Positions 47,221-60,700 are shown, counted from the first letter of the stretch. The stretch is DNA of 64,000 bases from Diprion similis (GCF_021155765.1 NC_060108.1:21787025-21851024); one strand, 5' to 3'. Program-made: numbers and translations. The notes: generated from the sequence alone by a model not told the origin.

Positions 47221-48830
47221 AGGCACTATTTTGACGTAATCCTGCGAGAGAAATCGGTTGAACGCATTACCGATACGCTGCGAGTCTTGCATGAAAGTTC
47301 TATCCGAAAAACTAAAGATATTCATCGTCATTTCTTCGCATGAAAGTATTGTCTAATTTGAATAACGAAGGTCACATGCCACGGTTAACGGGAATCACCA
47401 TCATCGCAGAAATCTCATCCCAAAACGTCTCGAGGCTTAGGAGAACATCGAAACTGACTAGGTCGCTCAACAACATGGACTGACTGATGGAGTCTTCCCA
47501 ATATAGAAGCTGCACCTCAGAATGCATGTCTGCACACGCAAAGACTATGCGATCGCTCGCTTATATGTTGCACCTATTCATAATTCAGCGAATTGGAGAA
47601 ATTCTAGCGCACAACTGCCCTGGTCCAGGTGTGCGGAGAACATAGCCCAGGTGGTCGCTCGAAAATATGGACTGACATCGGAGTGCTTGTGATGTTAATG
47701 CTACACGTTTGAATCACATGTTTGAATATATGCCTGCTAGCTTGAGAGGGCTTGTGATCGCCTGCCGAGCGAGCTCTGGATCAAAGTGAAAGCCGAAAAG
47801 TATAAATTTTATATCAACTTTTCAAAGAGGAGGGGAAGATAATTGACAAATTCATAGATTTACGTATCTAGTATTAGTTTATTTAATACGCCTTAATTGT
47901 TTTACAAGTGTTCTCGTGTCAGTGTATAGTACATTAACGAATTCCTAAATAGTATTGTGGCGAAAGACAAAAAAAAAAAAAAATACAAATGACAGATTGA
48001 ACATTACATAAGAAATTCAACTATTATAAGATAAAGTAGTATAATATACAAAACCTCAGGCAGTACGTGCAAAATGTTATATGAGTCAGTTATAATTACA
48101 GTTCGTAAGTAGAGTTCAAGCTCCGGCCCGGGTGCAGGTGCAATAGCTCTTTGCTGGAAACGATATGTATAATATTTTATTTTTACTATTTAATGCAACA
48201 AATATTAATTATGTAAAAAAAAAACATTCTGATCTAAAATAAATCGATTTCTTAGTGATTTCTTCTCATTTTCTGAGCTAATGGTGCCACAATCATTAAA
48301 ATCCTTTTCCTGCTAAGCTAGGGGTTCAATTGGTCCGAAAACGGTCATTCGAATCGATTTAAAGGCAAAAAGCTTTCCGCTCCAAGATAAGCGAAAAATC
48401 AAGGCAAATGCTTTGGATTATTTCAGACAATTTTAACGATTTTGTATTATGCTGAAATCAATACCTTGATGCGCTAAATCGACTTAAATTTGCGAGAGGA
48501 ATTTATTGCGCGTAATCCGAATACGCTGCGAGCGATAGCTGAAAAGTTACAGTCGAAAAACTGAGGATTTTGATTGTCATTTCTCCGCTGTTGGTCCTAC
48601 GCTATTTTTGGTGCATTTTCTGCATTCCTAGGGCTTTAATTAATCAAGATAGAGTCCTATAAACCGATTTTGAGTCAAAAGATTTCTTGCTCATACAAAG
48701 TGAGACCTTATTTGTAATTCGGTCAAAATTCTGACGATTTTCACCAAAAATCCATGTAGAAATCAGCTCTGAAAGGCCCCGCACAAGAAGTTTTCACTTT
48801 GAAAATCGGCCACTTCAGTCAAACTTCATT
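47221..48830 (+). repeat. Degenerate right edge of the satellite
   Basis: At 47221-47345 the unit continues in diverged form (AGGCACTATTTTGACGTAAT, ACGCTGCGAG). After a stretch with no clear similarity (about 47346-48240), diverged monomers reappear. At 48330-48400 there is GGTCATTCGAATCGATTTAAAGGC. At 48485-48620, TTTGCGAGAGGAATTTATTG, AATACGCTGCGAGCGA, GTTACAGTCGAAAAACTG and TGTTGGTCCTACGCT appear in core order. The mirror-image decay at both ends supports exchange-driven homogenisation of the centre. No gene was recognised in the unmatched stretch, which includes an A-run near 47970. Confidence 0.72.
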
Positions 48831-49058
48831 TTGTTCATCACTCACGTAAAAAACAAATGTTTCTATATTATTTGTCTTGAGACGGGGTTTCTCACAGGTT
48901 TATTTCGAAACCAAACATTCGTACAAAGCTTGCTCAGTCGGAAAAACTCTTGCGATTCCTATATTTTACTGTTAGATTCGGTAAACCAAGCAAAGGCTTT
49001 TACGGCTGTTATTGCAAGCATCGGATTACTTGTACATAAATTCTGAATAGCGATTTTT
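48831..49058. other. Downstream region of the synthetase gene
   Basis: Between the degenerate satellite and the stop codon of the minus-strand synthetase. A minus-strand AATAAA (plus-strand TTTATT at 48901-48906) lies about 150 bases past the stop and is a candidate polyadenylation signal. Confidence 0.45.
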
Positions 49059-51798
49059 CTATGTAGTCCTCACAGCTATTGCCATTTTGCGGATTTCCCT
49101 GCGCAGAACTTTGTTTGATGGGGTTTTCGGTAAATGGTCCACGAATCTAACGCCACCACGTAGCCGTTTAATGTCAGCCATTTGTGTAGCCACCAAGTCA
49201 ATTAACTCCTCTTCCGTAACCTAAAAATCGAATGTATGAGATTTAACAAAGAGACCACAAAATCTTACGTTTGATATGTTTTCAATCGGGGTAATGACCT
49301 TAGGTGCCAGCGACTTGGTTGAACTAGTGAACGACGATTTCAATATAATCTGTGTGGGAAATTTTTTTGATTTTCTCATAGTCTTTTTCGCTCAAGCGTT
49401 CATCTGTTGATACGTTCATATTAGTCGTTTTCACACTCACACCATTTATATAATGGAACATGATCTTATTATAAATAGAAACTTTATAGACTTGGTGAAC
49501 TTCAGTTATATTTCGATGAATTGTACTGAACGGTAGATAGACTAGTGTTCACTTTCACTGAAGTTTGTTTCGCAGTTTCGCCAAGACACGGCTTCTCAAA
49601 ACATACCATACCTGTTTGTCAGTTATTTCAGCCGGCGTTCTGACCACGAAAGCGATGGGATGTTCATCGTCTACAGGGTGCGGTACACCTACAACTGCAA
49701 CCTCCTTGACTCCAGGATGAGACAAAAGTACATTTTCGATATCAGCTGGAGATACGTGATAACACCGATATTTGATCAGTTCTTTCAGTCTGTCTACAAT
49801 AAAGATCTCCCCGTCCTCGTCATAGTAGCCAAGATCTCCGGAGTGCAGCCATCCTTAAATGGAAAATCAAAAGGCAGCATCATTAGAATCTAAACCAAAA
49901 TTTAATCTTCATGAGTATTCAGAATATTCTCTAGAAAATTGATAAATCAACTCACCTTCCTCGTCAATTGCATTCGCTGTAGCTTGTGGATCGTTGTAAT
50001 AATGATTCATCATGGTCGCACTCTTGAACCATAGTTCACCCAATTGATGAACTCCCAGTACTCGATCGGTATCTGGATCGACGACTTTTAGTTGATAATT
50101 GTCACAGATTGAACCACATGATCCAGGTTTCGAGTTGTCCGTCTGCACTGAAATCAAACCTCCGACTTCCGTCATGCCATAACCCACGGTGATCGAAGCA
50201 TGTGGTACCATCTTATTGAGACTTTCCCGGGTATTAGCGGATAGAATGGAACCACCGGATGTGATTTTCTTAAGACTGGAGAGGTCATATTTCTTCAAGG
50301 CATCTGACTTGACCAGTCTGGCGAGCAAGCTGGGCCCTAAAAAAGCTGATTTTAACTGAAAAAAGGGAAAAGTATCACTGCATACTCGTCCGTCGTCAAG
50401 TTATTCCATCTCGGATTGACTAGGATTTGTGACTTACTTTAAGTTTTTCAATGAGAGCACACGCTGTGTACTCTTCGAAGGGCGGTGGTAAAAGTCTGGT
50501 TGCATTTCCGATTACAGTCATAACCATGAAAATTATCCCGGTGATCCATGCTAGAGGTGAGAATACTAGGGCTCTATCGTTTATTAGTGCACCGACGGAC
50601 GGACGGTATTGTTTAAGGATAGCTGCATGGGACAATGCAACGCCTTTTGAGGAACCTGAGGTCCCAGAGGTGCACATAATTATTGCAGTTTCGTCAGAAC
50701 TTTTGATCGGTGTGCATCTATAGTTCTGGACCTCTTCGACCGTTTGTTCAGTAATTATTTGTTCAAACTCAAGAAAGCCTGGAACGCGACCGAGAACAAC
50801 AACTTTCATGTCTATCTCTGTTTCTTTGGCCGCTTCGGCAAACCTGGTAGCTACTTCTTCGTTGACGAACGCCATTTTTGGGGTTGTGATTTTCAACATA
50901 TGACAAAAGTCACCTGGAAAATAATTTTACCATTTTTAACGTGGGAGGCTTAGTTAAAATCTTCCTTCCCGCACGTGTGGCAGATACAGCCCGTATTCTT
51001 CCGTGGCCTAGATTTTGTTTATTTTGTTTATTCATATCCCGCTGCATATTTCAGTTTAACAAGTTTGTCACTTTCGTGTCGCAACTATGCACACGTATAT
51101 GACTTCAATCGTGACAAAATTTGACGGTATATCAAGTGTTTGTTTATGATTATCGGCTAAATTAGTTGAGGAATGCACGTTTGGTTCATTGAAATCATTA
51201 GCAATACTTCTATGGCTGCCGTTATTATTCCAATGAGCCTTGTATCTTTGAGTTTATAAACTGTGGAATCGTAAAGCAGTTTACTTTTGCTCATCCCAAC
51301 GTCCAAGGGGTTAAATATGGCTCCAAGATACAGGGTTGCAAAACACGGCAGCGCGAGGTCTAGCTGATTGTGAGAGCAGATTGCAACAACGTCTCCTGGA
51401 AGTAAGCCCTGTTTCCTCATCCACAAAGCGCATCTGACACTTCGATCTCGCATCTGGTCGTAGGTGTATTCTTCGCCAGTAGTACCATCGATCTAAAATA
51501 TCGTTTTCCAACATTTTGTAACAGATATGATTCTGACTAAAATATTTTCTTGTCAAGGAAGGCTAGCTTCACTTATTGATACTTCCATCATCTGCTGCAA
51601 TACTTCGACAGACCCGGTTAGAAGACATCCGAAAATCAGTCAATCCGCGTCCTCTCGCACACTCACCTGTCCTACCAATTCCGGATTCTTTTTCAGTCTT
51701 GCTAGTATGACTTCTCCAAGGCTGGTGTATTCGAACGGAGTAAAGGGAACAACTTTACCCTTGAGTATGTTGTTATCAATTGTGATCCCCGAATCATT
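49059..51798 (-). CDS. Acyl-CoA synthetase, 4-coumarate-CoA ligase/luciferase-like (near complete)
   Basis: Six exons with GT/AG borders and matching phases: 51667-51798, 51285-51492, 50438-50913, 49956-50355, 49612-49853 and 49059-49220 (stop TAG). Joined, they encode about 539 residues, the normal length for this family. Only a very short start exon upstream is missing. These enzymes activate a carboxylic acid with ATP and transfer it to CoA. Motifs visible: P-loop CTSGTSGSSKGVALSH, YGMTEVGG, GELWFKS, SGDLGYYDEDG, the hinge region IVDRLKELIKY, and the C-terminal PKTPSNKVLRRE with the catalytic lysine. Deviations: serine replaces the usual proline in the P-loop, cysteine replaces glycine after IKYR, and asparagine replaces glycine before the catalytic lysine. 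The C-terminus (VRTT) lacks a PTS1 peroxisomal signal, unlike firefly luciferase and many relatives. The acid substrate cannot be told from sequence. A tandem paralogue lies at 667-1169. Confidence 0.93.
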
Positions 51799-53787
51799 CT
51801 GAAAATAATTTCATAATATTTTTCACCAGCTGATACATGTAGCCTGTACTGTTTTCTGAACAACAATGTGTCAAAAAATGTTTCTCAGAAAAACCCTTAC
51901 GTGTTTTTGCGAATTACCCCGCCAAAAGAGAAGTTCCCGATACGTCTAAACTGATGTAAAAATAAAATATCCTCACGCTATTTCCGCTTACAAAGTGATG
52001 TTTGTGTGCTCAAAGGGACGAATATTTTAGCTGGCATATGATTTCAAATCACACGAAATATCGATGATGATAATACAAAAAGTAAGCCCAAATGGAGTGC
52101 GCCATTTCATAAAATATAAAGTGTTTTTATTTTTAACCATAAAACCGATGCGAATCAAATTCCAAAGGTGAGAGCACAGTCAATTCATCTTGTTGTTAAT
52201 TGAATTAACTCAATGTTCGAGAATTTAGTGAATCACTCCGTATCGAAACACTAAGTATGTACCCGAAAAAAGTATCTAGACATCTGTCAAATCGTCAGCT
52301 TTCGGAAATTTGTCAACTCCTACTCACCATTTTGGGATTTACGCGTGAAAATCTGCCTTTCAACTTCGATTTTCTATTTCTGTATTTGATGGGATCTGAT
52401 AATGTAGTACCGGAAGATGTTTCCAACTGTATGTCGGTGTTATGACTGAGAGAGAGTGAAGCACACGTTTCAACTAGAGACAATGACGATTCTCCGAAGA
52501 AGAGCGTGTCTTTAAGAGATTCTGTACAATGGAATAGTGAGCTTGTGTCATGTCGTTATCTCGTCAGCATCGGTGTCGGTGGGTTATGATAATGCAATTA
52601 CCTGTGAAAGAAACATGATGACGCTATAAACTCACACGAGAGCATACTATGACACTATTGTGGGGGTAACCTCCCTGGTATCGCGTGTCAATTATTACCT
52701 GAGTACTAAAATTAGTACGACCGGTTACTCATATTTCCGGTTTATATGTGGTGGTGTACAAAACTATTAACTATCCATTAAATAATTTGACGTGACATAA
52801 CGTTCCTGCAGTGGTAGATTCTGTACCATTTATTCCGTGGTCCATAATTAGAGAAAATGGAAGATCATGGAAACGTAAGTCACGCTGTGTTGTCCTTCTT
52901 GCAAAAACTTGTTTATAATTTAAACTGTAAAGACCGGTTTTCGAATGGCCACTAGTACGACTTCTTCCCCCCTTGTTTGTCCCGAGTTCATTATTATCTT
53001 CTAGAGGATGACTCATTATGTACAGAATCTCAGCATCGTTATTTTGACTGTCATTACAGTGATTGGGTTACAGGATAAATTACAGGTGTTCCTGACATCC
53101 TGCGCGTAAACATGTCTTTGCAAATGTAAGAAAATTATGAGCGACTCAGAACTCTGTACGTAAATTTTAACAAGTAGGTACTCAGTTTTTACGCGTGATA
53201 ACAGATCATGTAATGCTCTTGGTATTGGATTTTTAGATTGTTTATTGGCTGCAAAATAATCTCACTTTAGAATAATTTTAACACTGTTAAAAATCGTGAA
53301 GTACGACTGGTTTTGTATTAACCTTGACAACACATACTTTTTTGAAAAGAAGTCAGAACTCACGATTAAACTAAACTGGACGTTTTTTGAATATCTATAC
53401 TATATAATCGATATTTTTACAGTATCTCGAACATGAAGCGTATTATTATAGGTGGGTTTTGAACGGTTGCAATGTGAATTGCTATTAGTTGCAGCCAGAA
53501 TCGAAATTAAACCGATCAAACTTCGATTAGACGTGTGTCGTAGCTGAGCGATTGAAGTTACAATGCGTTGAAAAAGACTTGGCCAGTACACAGCGGTTAT
53601 AACATTCTCTTAAGAATTGCATGTCAGATTTCGATATTTTACATGAGATTATAAATTTCGTTAATTATCAAGGGTAAAATGCGGGTCGACAATGAACCAG
53701 AGCTTCACGAAATCGAAAATTCAGTACAATCATCATTTTATTTTTGATAGTAGGTACAGGCTCACACAAATATATACATTCCGTATT
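51799..53787. other. No gene recognised
   Basis: Upstream of the synthetase on the minus strand. A short exon with its start codon and the promoter should lie here but could not be picked out. Small open frames on both strands (for example 52257-52445 and 52771-53016) show no motif and no splice context. Confidence 0.4.
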
Positions 53788-54033
53788 GAGCGCATTTACA
53801 ATGTTATTTCGTATTTATTTTACTTTGTTTCCACGTTGATTGGATAATTTGAATAATAACCAATTTGTTTTTATGAGCGCATTTACAATGTTATTTCGTA
53901 TTTATTATACTTTGTTTCCACGTTGATTGGATAATTTGAATAATAACCAATTTGTTTTTATGAGCGCATTTACAATGTTATTTCGTATTTATTTTACTTT
54001 ATTTCCACGTTGATTGGATAATTTGAATAATAA
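53788..54033 (+). repeat. 87-bp minisatellite, about 2.8 copies
   Basis: GAGCGCATTTACAATG starts at 53788, 53875 and 53962, giving an 87-base period. The copies differ at very few bases (for example TTATTTTAC against TTATTATAC) and the third is cut after GAATAATAA. It is unrelated to the 312-bp satellite by eye. Confidence 0.93.
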
Positions 54034-56099
54034 ATCACTGTTAGACGCGGATTCCTCGTATTGCACGGGAACCAATTTTTTTTTATTTACGTTTTTTTTA
54101 TTTTGAACACAATGGCATCCGCATGTAATATATCCAAACCCAAATAAATATTAATTAAACCTAAATTAATTTAGTGAAATAAATTACTTAGGTACATGAA
54201 ATTATATACTCATATATGCTTTCACGGTATTAATCATCCATTTGATTGGTTAAAATGGCGATAATACGTGCATTCAGCACAGTGCTTTTGTCAAAATTCA
54301 TACTGTCATATGACTATTCAAATTCTTGTTCTCAATTAACCATCAGAATAATATTTGCAGTAATCAATATACCGAGAATGATCATTGATTTTATTTTCAT
54401 GATCACTATGATCTAGGAATTTTATGATTTTCCAACTGATTTCGATAGAAATATTTTTTCCGGACAATACTTTTGCGGTAATCAATTTGTAACTTTCGAG
54501 TCACAACTAATTAATTAGACTTCGATTCATCACGCGGATACGGATAATAGTTAGATTTCCGTCACTTGTGTTTCAGCAGTTACAATAAGATCATTTAAGC
54601 TTTCACAAGAATTGTAAAGGGTATTAGCATTGTTGATACCTATCGTTTACCAGTTTCGGCAAGTTGTGTACTGTAAACGGAATATTTTAAACAATTGTTC
54701 AGCTTCTTACAATGTTTTGTCTTTTGTTGCCACGAAGCTTTTCCGAGATAATTCAAAATAATTTAGGTACAACTTTTGGCAGAGTCCTCAATTAGCTATA
54801 GTTACAGTGTCATAATGATAATAATAATTTTAATATCAATAATAAGAATAATGACGGAAAGAATTATGACATTTGTATCACGATATCAACTCAACGAAGT
54901 TAACTTACTGTTTTTCAGTGTAAGTTACGTCGATAAATGTGTATGAATGCAGAAGTGGGAAGAAGATTAAAAATTTTTAATGACAACAGAAATTTAACCT
55001 TTTTCTGTGTCGTAAAAGGGTAACGATACCTCAATACTTGGTAAGATACTATAAGGAATACAGGAGGAAAAAATCGACGAACGTTTAAAATTGATAATTG
55101 AATTTATAATTGATAAATTTAATTGTCAACTTACTGTTTGCTTGGATTATGTTCTTTGCATTGTATGGATTATACGTCTCACAATCAGACGAATATCGAA
55201 ATTGTTTGAAATATTCCTCCCATATATTCCTGTATTAATCTTTATTGCAATGGATGGAGGAAAGAGTGTGTACTTGGTTAACCAAACTTTGAAATATCGG
55301 CTACCCTAGTCTGATTTTGTTTCTTAGGATATTTGAGAACTTTTTTCTGTGCATCGTGTCGATAGTATAATCAATAAATAAGCCTCGATTTCAGGGCAAC
55401 ATTATTATATGCAGACGTATCTGGATTCTATGGAGAGCATCTATAATAACTGTCATTACTCGGATTGATCACGTAATTGCAAATACATAAAATAGGGCAG
55501 TCACTGTACAATACTTTATAATGCCCGGATAAATTAGAGTACATTATTTGACATTAATAGCTGCTAAGACGATAAAAGTTAACTGCAGGCAATATAGGGT
55601 ATATTCATATATGTATATATATATATAATATATATATTGTATACGATATTTAAGCAGGTGAGAATGACGGCTATTGGTACACGTTGCATTTCAAGAGTAA
55701 TGTCAGAGATGTGGTAGTTGGACAAAATGTTATCATCTCTATAACACTGTTGAAAGAAACCTTTTTACTTGATTTACAGTTCTGAACAAAAATCCCTAGT
55801 TTCCCGGACACGTTTCAAGTCCGCGAATTTCCGCCAGAAACGAATAGAAAATAACTGATTTTTCCCGGATACGAATTCCTTTCAATACGCGATTCAGTTT
55901 CATCGAAGCTGGTAAACTCGTCGTCGTCCAAGCGGAAAATTTTTGTTCAGAACCGTGCGGCGTGCGATCTCGACGGCGTACGAAATGCATCGATTAAAAG
56001 TCCTTAATCGCGTCCATAACTCCTCAGGTTCGTTTGATAAGTCCGCTCTCGTCCCGATGGAGGATAATTTTAAAGCCGAATTAGATCGCCGACCGAAGT
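54034..56099. other. No gene recognised
   Basis: AT-rich intergenic sequence with an AT-only palindromic patch near 55610-55640. It lies downstream of the liprin-like gene on the minus strand and may include its 3' UTR. No exon or RNA gene was recognised. Confidence 0.4.
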
Positions 56100-56390
56100 T
56101 TAGTTTTGGAAACGGTGAGGCCATCCCTCCTCGGCAAGGCTTCCGTACTGCCTAATGCGTGGTGGCAAGTGCGTTTCCGGACTCTGAGGGGAGTAGCAGC
56201 CGGCGGTGGTGCTCTGGAGCGGATATCCGTAGAGGGAAGTCGGCGAGGCGTAGTGCGAGGCCTCGCTTCCGGTTTGCAGGACGTTGCCGTATCCGGAATA
56301 GGAGCCGTAGTGCGAAGACTGGGAATTTGGCGAGTGGCCACGCTCGCTGAGACTTCTGTAAGGCCCAGAATGGCGGGCCTGTTCCTCTTG
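56100..56390 (-). CDS. Possible stop-codon readthrough extension of the liprin-like gene
   Basis: Directly after the UGA at 56391-56393 the same frame stays open for 96 codons to a TAA at 56100-56102. The encoded stretch is rich in Ser, Tyr, Gly, Pro and His (for example SSHYGSYSGYGN, ASPTSLYGYPLQ, PPRIRQYGSLAEEGW), with GC-rich third positions like the exon before it. The base after the UGA is C, a context known to favour readthrough. An intron removing the stop would have to be far too short. Alternatives are a UTR that is open by chance, a recent nonsense mutation or a sequencing error. Confidence 0.45.
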   Translation of the reverse strand, partial: QEEQARHSGPYRSLSERGHSPNSQSSHYGSYSGYGNVLQTGSEASHYASPTSLYGYPLQSTTAGCYSPQSPETHLPPRIRQYGSLAEEGWPHRFQN

Positions 56391-57686
56391 TCAGACGGGG
56401 GTGCTAACGGCGACGCTGCTTATGTACTCGATGTCGCTGATGCTTTTGACTCGACGATGCCGTTTTCCGGACGACGGTCTTGGCGGCAATTGAGGGGGTG
56501 GTGGTGACGATCCTCGACTCCCGATGCTACCGTGGTGAACGTACTGACACTGGCTCGCGAGACTTCCGGTGTCCGACGAAGACGAGGGGGATGCCTTTTC
56601 GCTGCGAGGACGAAGACCGAGAGCCCGGCTCAGTGATCCCTAGAAAATTTTCATATTCACATGTGATTACAAGGCTCGTGGATCGATCGGTTGGAAATAA
56701 ATGCAGAACGAAAGCGATTTAGAATTTTATCAGAAGGAGAGGCAGATCGGGCAGAGGGAACCTATTTCTATTTTAATTATGATTAACGCACTTTCTATAT
56801 CATCACACGTTATTATTTATATACTTATATTTATATAATATAGGTATAGGTGTATAATATATCTATACGAAAGAATCTGACAATAGTGTCTACTGGTAAT
56901 TAGTCATAGATTTTAGATAACTCAAAATCATTCGTTTTAATGGGAACACCAGAGTTCATCATATCTTTCAAAAACTTCGAATAAAATTTCTCTTCTGAAA
57001 TTTCAACAGTAGTTGTTACTTCTCCTACTCGAAATGGAATTTTCAAATGAAAATTACAATTTATACAAATCAAAGATACAAACAAACGGTAGACGCGATT
57101 TACCATCATCGAAGTATCGTTTTCGTGTCAATTAGTTGCTTACAAAAGTATGCACGGCAAAGCTCTAGTGATTATTGGCATAGTTACAATTTGCGCAATC
57201 AAACGTTGCATATTGTTAATATCCAAATGAATTCCGTCTTCCCAACTTACCAACTAACGTCCTACGATATTTGGTTAAAATGACGTACAAGCGTACAAAA
57301 ATTAGTATGATTATGGATGATGCTGTCTCGAACGTTGTCGTCAAAATCATACTCGATATACAGGCATTCGGCGATTGCTCACAAATGTGAAAAACCAACA
57401 GGTGTTATTACTAATTAGGGGGTATTACGGGGGTAGTTGATCTATAATTCAAGTTTTGGCATACCTGAGAGCTCCTCCATGACAACTATTAAAGGACGAG
57501 ACAGGCCAGTTAAGAACCGACGCACCATCGACATTCAAATCACATTTTATATTTACAATATAATAATTGATCGTGTATTGTGGCGTGACGATTGACACGA
57601 ACATGAACTGTTGAGATGATGTATTATCGTAACAGATATAGGTATATATGTATATAATAATAATAATAATAATAACCATAATAACC

Positions 57687-57722
<36 letters not shown>

Positions 57723-60700
57723 GATAAATTGAAATCGATCATATGAGTTAGGGCACAGGTAACAAGTTCACCCTGCAACTATTTTGTAAAATACTGCTAT
57801 AAACGTACAAGTGTAGTATATATAAGGTATGGCACGGTATATGGCATGTTATGTACATATACAAGTGTTCACAGATTGTAATATAGTATAGGTATCTGGT
57901 ATATAGTATCTACCGAGTGTACAGCGATAGAAGCAAACAGGTTGGTTAGTTACCGTAGGTATTGGTTTTGGTGCTGATCAAACTTTTCATTCAACTATTT
58001 TCTAACTTACGCACTTTTAGGCTCTCTGGCGGATCAGTCTTGTACATTTTGAAATTCCTCTTCGTTAAAATTTCAACGTTTAAATTTTCTTGCTGCTAAA
58101 TTATTGATAACCACTCTAGCGTGTAAGGTTTGTTCCTTTCTCTTTTTCAAATTCCTAACACTCATTTCAGCCCATTTTTCTGCCGCATGACAGATTATAA
58201 ATCTCGGATATTTTATATATCGTATGTAAATAAGAATCAAACACACGCTTTGAACTGAAATCATTAAATTTGTAATGAAAATCAAACCGGTTTTTATGAG
58301 AATGGACGTTGCTCAAAACGTTATTGCAACTCTTGATTTAAGCTTTATATTCAGTTTAGCAATGATTTTCCAGTTAAAAATAGGGTTGCATTTTTTGACG
58401 CTGCACAATTAGCAAGAACTCAAATTGTTCTTCGCGTAATCAAGGTTCCATTTTTCTCTGAGAACAATCGTTCAAGAATCGTTTGCGAAACACTCAAAAT
58501 ATTTTTATCCATCCCATCTAAACTTTAATTTATTAATCCCGAGCATAACAGGTTTACGATTGTTTGCTTCAAATTTCATCATTACATAATCTAATACTTT
58601 CGTAACATTTGTTGATTCTTATTCATACGACAAAATAGACAGAGTACAAATTTATCGATAGATTAGATTGCGTTAGTTGATGAATTTCATTTCTTCATTT
58701 GTTTACCTGTTGCAATCACGTACCGATCATTGACTTTAGTGATTAGCCAATCAACCTTGGTATCTGAAGTGCCACTCGACGCTTATCAGCGGTATATTTT
58801 TGTGTATACAAGTTTTGTTTTTGATTACACCGACGCCCTATAAGCGATGTCAGATTGTTTTATTTTTATTTATTACGTAAAATTTTGTAATATGTTCACG
58901 AGTCGAACGTATGTACGACGTTCGCGGTGTGTAACAATGATTTTGCTTCTTGCGCAAATCTGTATCAATTTAATATCGCAGTTATAAAATTGCGTGTAAA
59001 GTGATTCTAAGGTATAGCATTGTTAGTAAGTAATAGCGAACCTTTTTCAAGTAAAGAAGACTGCAGGTCTGCCGCGATCCACAGAATGCAGGGACAATTG
59101 TTCATATAACGTTAGGTAAAATACTGTTACGTATACGTGTTCCATAGCTCACAGCATACTTAGTCGCATATTGCGACGGGATTCTAAAGCATATCGATTT
59201 ACTATAAGGATCATATAGCCGCCGTGCGTTGTTTCAGCAGTTTACATGCAATCGTGCACCAGCGAAAATAAATTTGGTACATGTAGGTATATTGTATGTA
59301 TCACATTGCGATAATCGTGTATGATCATTATCACGACTGGTTCACTACGTGAGTGACTATCTGTGCCCTAGCAAAGTAGAGAAATAAGAAATTGATGTGT
59401 TTTGAAATGACTACGTGTAATCTTTTGAAATTTGTCATAGCCAACTGACAACGTATAAATGATTTGGTAATATAACAACCCATTAAAAAGTGATCAAACA
59501 TTAATACCCTTTCGTGTAAAATAAAAACGAGCATGATACGAACGAAGTGTTTGAAATTTGAAAATATTACAGCTGTTCAAGCACAGGACAGTAGCTATTT
59601 GTTGTATTTTGTATTTGCACTTGTGTGGGGAAAATTCTTGCTCGATTTTTTCTTCTTTCAATACTCGATGACAAGTAAGCAGGTACAATGTGTGAATGAT
59701 AATTTGGTGTGCAGGTGCCTCACGAAACGTCATGCAGGGAATAAGCTCGGGAAGTGAGATGATTCGTTACCCTTAAACTGGATCGGCGACGGTCGACCGT
59801 GTTGCTGTTATGGTTGGCCGCCATGTGGAGGGCTGAGAGGGAGCTCTGGTGATGCTGGAGATGAAAAGCTCGGTTTCCACGACCCAGGCTTCCGCCGGCG
59901 CTGACTGTGCTAACCGGTCTGCTCCCGATGCTTCCCCTGGGGACGACCTCCAGTTGACCTCTAAGCACACACACCCACCCTCATTCATACATGGTTTACA
60001 CCACTTCTGTATCACCCACACACACGTATACCTGTGTACCTTCTCTGGGCTCAACCCACTCGCGTAGAATCGGTTGGCGATGCAGTAAATTTCCAACGCT
60101 GTTTTTCATTTTCTCTCTCGAATCACATGCATGAAAGTCGAAAGTGAAAGAAATTTTTCAACCCCTCCCCAATCGCGATATAAATATTGAATCCTTGTCG
60201 TATATTTGATAGTTGAATTTGAATGGTGATATGGAATCAACATGACCGCCGTATACAGACTTGCGAGTAATATTTTATTTTCGATGAAACCCTCGAAGTT
60301 TAGAATTCGTCTCGTGAAATTTTTTTATCCCACGTTGCTTGTTCAATCTTGATTTTTTAATTTTTAATTTATTTTTTATCATGCAATCAATACGTGGCGC
60401 GTTATGTCGAGCTTTGAAATTTAACAAGTTGTGATATTTACTGCAATCGCCTAACTTGGTACCTACTTTTCATTTCTTTTTTCTTTCTCGTCTTTTTTTT
60501 CTTTTTTTTTTAAACCACCATAAATACCTAGTTACAACATAAATAATATACATACACAAGCATTCTGTGCTCCATATATGATAGGAGAGAACATAGGAGA
60601 TGGGCTCTAACAGTCTATAGTGCGTCATCCACACTTATATGTAATATACATATATATATATATAGTATATATGATGTAATTATGAAAGAAACGAGAATAA

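Noticed and set aside
56106..56507. 133-codon plus-strand frame opposite the last liprin-like exon
   Set aside because: It is codon-registered antisense to the minus-strand exon, which has splice sites and phases matching three other exons.
57449..57778. 109-codon minus-strand frame with a long isoleucine run
   Set aside because: Translation of the TAA microsatellite; no other support.
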